Source: Chrysophaeum taylorii
Lineage: Eukaryota > Sar > Pelagophyceae > Pelagomonadales > Pelagomonadaceae
DNA: 64,000 nucleotides
NCBI GenBank assembly: GCA_029834535.1
Contig: JAQMWT010000675.1
Span: forward strand, 186,001-250,000
Direction of reading: 5' to 3'
Part shown: in pieces, positions 56,478 through 64,000 of the stretch
Layout of the letters: each line of letters starts with the position of its first letter
Numbering within the stretch: position 1 is the stretch's first letter
Position numbers and translations under genes: made by a program
Notes under the pieces: model-generated
What the model saw: only the letters and a program-made list of their open reading frames with translations
The model's database searches: none
Told to the model about the DNA's origin: nothing

Positions 56478-59400
56478 ATGGACGACGTCGTCGAGTCCCG
56501 CGTCTGGATTCGTGACCCGAAATTGGCATGGGTTCCTGCGACGGTGGAAGGTCGCGAGGGATGTACCGTGAGACTTGTGGAGGAGTCGGGGAAACGGGAG
56601 GTAGTGTTTGCGGACGAGGAGGCGTTGGCGCGGAATGTCAAGGCGCGGAATTCTGGTCGGGCGAGCGAGGTGGAGGACCTGGCGAGCCTGCGGTTCGTGA
56701 ACGAGCCCGGAATTCTGCACGTGGTGCGGCGGCGGTTCGAGGCGTCGAAGATGTATACGTCGGCGGGGAAGACGGTAATGGTGGCGACGAACCCGTACCG
56801 GTCGGTCGAGGCGCGCGGGCGACTGAGTTCGGTCGCGGCGCGAGTGTTGGAGGGTTCGGGGTCGGTGTTGTTGTCGGGGGAATCGGGGGCCGGGAAGACG
56901 GAGACGGCGCGGTTATTGTTGCGGCATCTGGACGAATCCACGGTCGCGGAGGAGACGATTTCGTTGCTCGATTGTTTTGGGAACGCGCGGACGGCTCGGA
57001 ATAAGAATAGTTCGAGGTTTGGGAAGTGGATCGTGCTGGGGTTTGATAGGGGGAAGAAGATGGTTGGGGCTTCGGTGCGGACCTTGCTGCTGGAGACAGG
57101 ACGTTGCGTGCGGCGCGACGCGCGCGAAGAAAGGGGTTTTCACGTCTTTTACGAGGTCGGGAGCGCCGACGCGAACTTAGTCGAGCGGAGCGTTTGTTCG
57201 CGGGGCGGTGTGGTCGACGCGACAGACGAGGCGATGTTTTCGAAGCGGTCTCGCGTCCTCGAGAAGGTCTGCGATTCGTATCGGGGCGCGTGGGAGGCGG
57301 TGCGGGGACTGATGGAGGTCGGGCGCGTCGAGTTTGGTCGCGAGGGCGAGGTGGATCCGGAAACGCGAAGCCACCTCGTTGCCGCGTCGCGGATCTTCGG
57401 TCGTGATCTGGAGACTGCCTTTACGTCTTCTTCGGACGGCTACCGGGCGCGGGACGCCTTCATCAAGACGGCCTACGAGCAGATATTTTCGGGTCTGGTG
57501 GACGCGTGCAACGCCAAACTAGGAAGTAGGAGCAGCGCGGTCGACGTCGTCGGCGTTTTAGACGTTCCCGGGTTCTCGCGCGACCGCCACACCCTGGACC
57601 AGCTGCTGATGAATTTCGCCAACGAGCGGCTCCAGCGATACTACGTGGAGTGCGTGTTCGAGGCGGATCGACGCGAGTACGAAAGCGAGGGGATCGAGGT
57701 GGTGGAATGGGAAGAGTTTGTTGGCGTAGACGCGACGCCAACCCTCGAGGCATTCGTCGCGACCCTAGACGACGACCAAGACGGCGGCGGCGGCGGCGAG
57801 ATGATGGCTCTGTCTTCTAATGAAGGGTCGGGCCTGTTCTGCGTGCAGCACTTCGCCGGAGAAGTCGAGTACGATCTGCGCGACGACGACGACTCGACGA
57901 GCGAGCGACGACGACGGAACCACCCCGCCGTGGCCGCGCTCTTCCCGCTCGCCGTATTCGCGGCGGCGGCGGCGGCCGGACAAAAAAAGCAAGAAGGGAC
58001 CGGATCTCGGTTCCGCATCGCCGAGCTGTTCGAGGAGATCGCGGCGTTGGCGTCGCCCTTTTTTATCCGTTGCGTAAAGCCGAACGACGCGGCCGACCCG
58101 TCGATTTTCGACAGGCCGCGCGTCGTCGAGCAGCTCAGGTACTTTGGCGTGCTCGAGGCGGCGAAAAACGCGCGCGCCGGGTACGCCGTCCGGCTGCCGC
58201 ACGCCGTTTTCGTCGACCGGTACGCGGCCCTCGCCGCGGCGCCGGTCGAGGACGAGGACGACGCCGTGGACCGCGACGCCCGGAGCGCGGCGGCGACCAT
58301 TCTGGAGGATGTGTCGGGCGCGGCGCTGGGCAAGACGCGCGTCTTTCTGCGCGAGGAGGCCGTCGACGCGTTGGAGGAGAGGCTGGTTGTGCGGCGGTCG
58401 CGCGCGGCGGTGTCGATTTCGGCGGCGGCGCGCGGCCGCGCGGCCCGGGCGCGGTTTCGGCGGATCGCGGAAGCGCAACTCGTAATTGGAAAAAGGTCGC
58501 GCGGACGCGCGGTGCGACGGCGACTCGGGAAATCTTCCCGACTGCACGCGTTGGTCCGGGGGGTGTTGGCCCGGACCGCGTTCCGGCGCATCTCTTCGGC
58601 CGCCGCGAAACGCCGGTCGCGTCTCCTCGCGCTCCAGAGCTTCGCGCGGATGCTGCCGGCGTTCCGTTTTTTCAAAACCGGTCGCGTCGGTCCTCTGGCT
58701 TGTGCCGTCGCGGGCGGGAGGTGCGCGGCGCCCGTGTCGCGCGTCGAGCTCGCCGCGCGGCGCGCGGCGCACCAGGCTGCGCGCGACGCGGCCGTCGAAC
58801 GGCGCGACTTTGGGGCCGCGAGCGCCTTCCAGGCCGAGGCGACGACCTCGGCCAACCTGGTGGCTCGGGTGTGGGCGGGCGACCGCGCTCAGGAGCTTCA
58901 CGAGGCGCTCGCCGCCGAGGCCGAGGCGGCGCGCCTCGAGCTCCAGCACGACAAGGCGGCGGCGACGTCGTCGTCGTCGCTCGAGCGGCTCGACGCGATC
59001 GTCTCCCGAGCGGACGCGGCGCGTCTCGAGAGTTGTCCGACGCGCGCGGCCCTGCGCGAGGCGGCCGAGGCGGCCGAGACGGACCTGAGGGCGGCGATCA
59101 ATCGGCGCGATTTCGCGGCGTGCGCTCGCCTCGAGCCCCGGGCCAAAAAGTTCAAGGAGCGGCTCGCCTCGATCTCCGAGGACGAGACGGTCGAGGGACT
59201 ATCGGCGCGGCTCGAGGCGGCGCTCGGGGCGAGGGACTTCGAGGCGTGCGCTCGGCTCGAGGCGGACCTCGCGCGCGCCAAAAGTCTCGAGGCCGACCGC
59301 GCGGCCGACCCCGAGCCAAAGGTCGTCGCCGCGCGGGCCAAGCGCGCGGCCGCCGTCGCGGCCAAGGACTGGCGCGCCGCCGGCCGCGCGCAGGCCGAGC

Positions 59401-61477
59401 TTCGCAAATGGGAGCCCGCGACCCCGCCCCGCTTTTCGCGGTCGAGGTCGGCCTCCTCCCGGAGCGCGAGCATGCCTCCTTTGCTGTCTTCGAAGGCCCC
59501 CTCGGTCGTCAGCGACATCACCGTCGATACTACGGCGGCGTCGTCGAAAAAGTCAACGTCATATCGGAGCGTCGCGCGGTTGCGGCCGGATAAGCCCGTC
59601 GTCGCGTCCGTTTCGGCGACGTTAAGGCGCGTGTGTTCGGTCATCGCGAAGCGACGCCTCGACTGCGCTTTGCTGACGGAGCGCGACAAGGTCAAGGGGA
59701 TCGTGACCGACTCGGACGTCGCGCGGGCGGTCGCGGGCGGCCTCGACCCGGACACGACCCCGGCCTCGCGCGCGATGACCCCCGATCCGCGGTGCGTCCG
59801 GGCCTCGGATCCCGCCCTAGACGCGCTCAAGCTCATGATCGACCACAAATTCCGCCACCTGCCCGTCCTCGACGATTCGGGGGATATCGTCGGGGTCCTC
59901 CGCCTCAACAAGCTCCTGCACGAGGTGATCGACAAGATCGAAACTCGGGATGCTGACTCGACGGCCTCGCCTCTCCGGTCCGTCGTCGTCGTCGTCAATT
60001 CCAGCGGCAGCTCTTCTTCTTCGACCGTCGACGAGACGAGGTCTGTGAGGGAGGCGGCGCGGCTCGTCGCGGCCACGAAGAGGGCTGCCCTGGCGATCGA
60101 CCCCCTCACCGGCGATCTCCGCGGCATCCTGTCGGCGAAGGACATTCTCGCGCGCGTCGTCGCGAAAGGGCTGCCGCTCGATACGACGAGAGTCGCCGAC
60201 GTCATGACCGAGGACCCCGACACGATCGACGCGTCGGCGACCACCCTCGACGCCCTCAGGATGATGCACGACAACCACTACCTCCACCTCCCCGTCGTCG
60301 ACGACAAAAAAGACAAAACGCGGAGTAGTAGTGGTGGTGGTGGTAGTAGTATACTCGGCGTCGTCGACGCGCTCCAAGTTGCCGACGCCGCCGACTGGGG
60401 GGCGCTGCTGCTCGCGGGCGGCGGCGGCGGCGGCGGGGACTCGTGCTCGGAAAAATCGGCGCCGTCGGCGAGGTCTACGTCTGTCGCGTCCCAACCGCAG
60501 CCGCAAAAGCCGGTCGAGAAGCTCCGGCCGGATCGCAAGCCGTTAATCGTGGCGACGGGGGACCCGGTCGCTGCCGTGTGCGAGGCCATGGCCGAGCGTC
60601 GCACCGACTGCGCTCTAGTGGCGACCGCCGACGGCGCGTTGGTCGGGATCCTGACGGACCACGACGTCGCCAAAAGAGGCGTCGCGGGCTTCGAGAACAA
60701 CATCAAGACCCGGCCGTGCGACGACATCATGACCCGGCATCCGAAGTGCGTCGGTCTCGGAGACGGCGCCCTCGACGCCCTCAAGCTCATGGTCAAGGAC
60801 CGCCTCCGGCACCTCGCGGTGATAGAAGAGGACGGAGCGATGGCCGGCGTCCTCCACGTGAACCGCGTCCTCTCGGAAGCGATCGGTCGCGTCGAGAAGC
60901 TACGGTCGTCTTACGTTGGCGGCGACGACGACGCGACGGAGATGGTCGAGGCGATGGTCGCGTCCCTCGCGGCCAAGAACCGCGCGACGAGAAAGAAGAA
61001 AAACATCACGAAGACGCTGGCGCCTCTGTTGGAACGACTCTATTCGGGGCCGACGACGCTGAGAGCGTTGCTGGGGGACGACGCGACGCGACGCGACTGC
61101 TTAATCCCCGCGACGGCGACCGTCGTGGACGCGGCGGCCGTCATGGCCGCGACGGGCCGCGCCGTCCTCGCGACGGACAAAAACGATTGTCTCGTCGGCA
61201 TCGTGACGCCCAAAGATGTCTCGAAGAGCGTCTTCGGTCCTCAAAATTTAGGCGAGACGACCGTGGAGACCATCATGACCCGCAACCCCGACGTCGTCGA
61301 CGCCGCCGCGACTCTTCTCGAGGCGATGCACCAGATGCACGACGGCGGCTACCTCCACCTCCCGGTTGTGGTGGACGGCGACCGGAAACAAGTTGCGGGG
61401 GTCGTCGACGTCACCGAATTGGCTCTCGCGACCATGGGAGGCAACGGGGCCGAGGGCTGGTCGTCCCTCGTCGGCCT

Positions 61478-61512
<35 letters not shown>

Positions 61513-62999
61513 GGGCTGCGTCTTCGGAGAGGAGCGCGACGCTCGTAGAAGAAGAGGTCCACAAGACGGTCGCTCACCTCAGGCCCGACAAGCACCCGGT
61601 CATCTTGGACGCGTCGGAATCGATTTCCGACGCCTGCGCGGCGATCGCTTCTCGGCGTACGGACTGCGCGATCCTCACGCGAAACGGTCGACTCGCGGGA
61701 ATCGTCACCGACAACGACGTCGCGCGCAAGGGTATTGCCACGAGCCTGGATCTGGCGACGACGCCGGTCGAGGAGATCATGACGCCAAACCCCAAAGTCG
61801 TCAAGAGCGGCGAACCCGCCCTCGACGCCCTCAAGCTCATGGTCGCGAACAAGTTCCGACATCTTCCCGTCGTCGTCGACGACGACCACCACCACCAGGA
61901 GAAGGAGGGTTCGTCCTCCTTATCCGCCGGCAAGAATATTGTTGGCGTCCTGAGCATTCACCGGTGTCTGCACGCTGCCGTCGACAAGCTCGAGAAGCTC
62001 GAGGAGGCCTCTTCGGCCTCGAAAACCGACGTCGAGGCTTTGGTCGACACGGTTTCCAAGCAAACGCCCCACAAAAAAAAGGGCGACCTCGTCCACGCGC
62101 TCGGCCCTCTGATCGAAACTTTGATGGGCTCCTCGGCCAAGACCCTCGGGGCGCTCCTCGGCTCGTCGGACCGTCGAGACTGCCTCGTCCCCCACACCTC
62201 TACCGTCCTCGACGCCGCCCTCGTCATCGCCGCGACGCGCCGCGCCGTCCTCGCGACCGACGGCGACAACAAGCTCGTCGGTATCTTGACGCCAAAGGAC
62301 CTCCTCGCGCGCGTCGTCGTTCCGGGCCTCGACCCCGACTCGAGCCGGGTGGAGGACGTCATGACCCGCGCCCCAGACGTCGCTCCCCCGGACGCGACCC
62401 TCCTCGGCGCCCTCGAGATGATGCACGACAGACGCTACCTCCACCTCCCCGTCGTCGACGACGACCATCAAGTTCTCGGGGTCGTCGACGTCATGGAACT
62501 CGTCTACGCGACGATGGGCGCCGACGACGGCCACGACGGCTGGAGCACGCTCCTCGCCGCGGCAGCCGACGACGACCAGCGCTCGGAGATATCCTCCGTG
62601 CGCGGCGACGAGGCCCTCGCGCCCTTCGACTCCATCTTCACCTACAAGATCACCGACGACGCCGGTCATCTCCACCGCGTCCAGGCCTCGGACGAACACT
62701 TCGACGAGCTGCGGGAGGCCATCAAGATAAGGCTCGACTGCGACTCGGACCTCGAGATCACCTATCAAGACGACGACGGCGACGCCCTTATCCTCCGCGA
62801 CGACACTTCCCTGGTTGACGCGGTTTCCCACGCCCGCTCCTCGGGCCTCGGCTTCCTCAAACTCCTCGCGACCCCCCGCGTTCCCCCCCGGAGACAACTC
62901 ACGCCCCCGAAAACCAAGGGGAACCAAAAACTTACCCTCGCGATCACGCTCGCAGCGCTCCTCGCCGTCGTCCTCGTCTCCTCAATGTCCAGGCGCTGA
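56478..62999 (+). CDS. myosin-like motor fused to twelve CBS domains, PB1 and a tail anchor
   Basis: One 2173-residue ORF. Residues 65-630 are a myosin head: DLASLRFVNEPGIL, P-loop GESGAGKTE (134-142), switch I NARTARNKNSSRFGK (169-183), switch II LDVPGFS (361-367) and RCVKPND plus QLRYFGVLE (531-560). At 635-735 is an Arg-rich neck, then four UVR-like repeats (about 757-980). CBS pairs follow at about 1032-1156, 1180-1312, 1343-1475, 1515-1665, 1693-1842 and 1872-2027, as three copies of a four-CBS block. PB1 is at 2048-2133 and a membrane helix at 2150-2168. CBS pairs bind AMP, ATP or related ligands; PB1 mediates dimerisation; myosin heads bind actin. Switch II lacks its catalytic Glu. The start is the ATG at 56478. 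Confidence 0.93.
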
Positions 63000-64000
63000 C
63001 TTTTCTCCCTTCCTTCCTTCCTTCCTTCAGTCAGAAGAAGGAGAAGGAGAAGGAGAAGGAGGTGTTGTTGTTGAACTGCGCGTTTGGTTTTTCACTTCCT
63101 GCCCGCCCCAACACGACGCGGGTGCCCGCGCGCGCGCGCTTTCTTCATTGTATTTCTTATATTGGAGGAGGATTGTGTGTCGTCGTCGTCGTCGTCCAGG
63201 GTGTAAAGTTTGAAAGTTTGCACCCCCGAGGTCGGTTTGTCGTTGCAAACGGAGTACTTCGCGGAGGTCGATACGCGAGCGTCCCGTAGCGCGCGAGAAG
63301 CGCAGGGGTTTGAAGGTGCATGCAGCGTGTCTGACCGACAGTGAACTCTAAACGACGACGATCGAGCCGAGCACCGGCACGAGAATTAGGCCCCGAACTC
63401 TGCCGCTCGAGCGCGCGTGGTCTTGCTTCAACGGTGACATAGAGTGGTCGAAATTAAGAGGCGAGAACCACCGGGGGCAAGTCGTTGTTCTTGAACCCTC
63501 GCCGTTTCAATACTCCTAGCCTGCGTACAGCAAGCACGTGCTCGCTCCGAGGTCTCCGTGCTGGGCGCCCGCGACTGCGCTCGAACAGTCTCTTCGTTGT
63601 CAGACCTCGACGCGGCGCCTGAGCAGAACATATACCGCTTCGTCTCGCGAGCAGTCGTGACCGGCGCTCGTTCGTGGACACCCAAGTGATCGATCACTTG
63701 CGGCTTCGTTGGCTGTCTGGTCAACATCCATTTTCGCGCACTCGGTGGGGATAGCTACGGCAGGTGGTCGTTACCCGCTGGGGCCCGCCCTCTGGAGATG
63801 GGATCTCGACACGACCGTGGTCTGGTGGTGCCCAAGAACACGTAGATTGATTGAATCCACGTACAGTCAGTCATGCGGCCCACCAAAAACTGGCAGCAGC
63901 AGCACGTTTTGATGGCGCGTGGAAAAAAGGCGCTTGTTAAATAAAACCCTCAGTCGACCCCCCTTTATAAAACCCCAAGTAACAATCAATGTGCATAATC
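63000..64000. other. right-end region without recognised genes
   Basis: No gene is supported. Frames are short and low complexity. It includes the simple repeats listed separately and a (GTC)n run at 63180-63198. The last 350 bases are unremarkable. Confidence 0.5.
63007..63062 (+). repeat. (CCTT)n and (GAAGGA)n simple repeats
   Basis: A CCTT tetranucleotide run at 63007-63030 is followed after six bases by a GGAGAA/GAAGGA hexamer run to 63062, in the presumed 3' untranslated region of the myosin-CBS gene. Confidence 0.85.

Noticed and set aside
60443-62818. 791-codon plus-strand frame inside the CBS region
   Set aside because: It is the +1 shadow of the CBS-coding frame (Arg/Pro-rich). The annotated frame has the CBS and PB1 motifs.

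Overview
The window looks like nuclear DNA of a GC-rich, gene-dense, intron-poor microalga, most plausibly a photosynthetic stramenopile of pelagophyte type; that placement is inferred. Points in favour are long uninterrupted ORFs with eukaryotic domain sets (RGS, NF-YB, CDC37, Mpv17, myosin, mTERF), proteins with plastid or thylakoid-lumen style leaders (FKBP, PsbP-like), an LCIB-type carbonic anhydrase, isopentenyl phosphate kinase, a CBS/PB1 family protein and triplet microsatellites inside coding sequence. No ribosomal RNA, tRNA, CRISPR array or bacterial operon was found.

Gene-dense islands lie at about 0.9-3.4, 5.2-16.2, 19.3-23.7, 28.5-42.6, 44.1-47.1 and 56.5-63.0 kb. Inside them, genes abut or overlap: convergent pairs share 4-14 bases of coding sequence and divergent pairs start 33-40 bases apart. 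Between the islands are gene-poor stretches (3.4-5.2, 16.2-19.3, 23.7-28.4, 42.6-44.1, 47.1-56.4 kb). They hold decayed material: a possible DNA-transposon insert with a candidate 9-bp target duplication, a NACHT-WD40 pseudogene, a LINE fragment, an hAT transposase fragment, FG-GAP and acyl-AMP-ligase relics, and minisatellites.

Two genes stand out. At 56.5-63.0 kb one 2173-codon ORF joins a divergent myosin motor, a neck with UVR-like repeats, six CBS pairs arranged as three copies of a four-CBS block, a PB1 domain and a C-terminal membrane anchor. This reads as a membrane-tethered motor or pseudo-motor carrying adenine-nucleotide sensor modules, and its switch II glutamate is replaced by serine. 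At 28.5-32.0 kb one 1186-codon ORF fuses an [FeFe]-hydrogenase to NuoE-like and NuoF-like modules: an NAD-linked, possibly bifurcating hydrogenase on one polypeptide, the layout reported for the ciliate Nyctotherus.

Other fusions are OsmC-pirin, 2OG-Fe(II) oxygenase-SDR, RCC1-IPT and RRM-CCCH-SAM. Remaining genes cover biotin synthesis (BioD), copper transport, protein folding (FKBP, CDC37), isoprenoid phosphate salvage (IPK), inorganic carbon use, centrin-scaffold-like repeats and membrane proteins.
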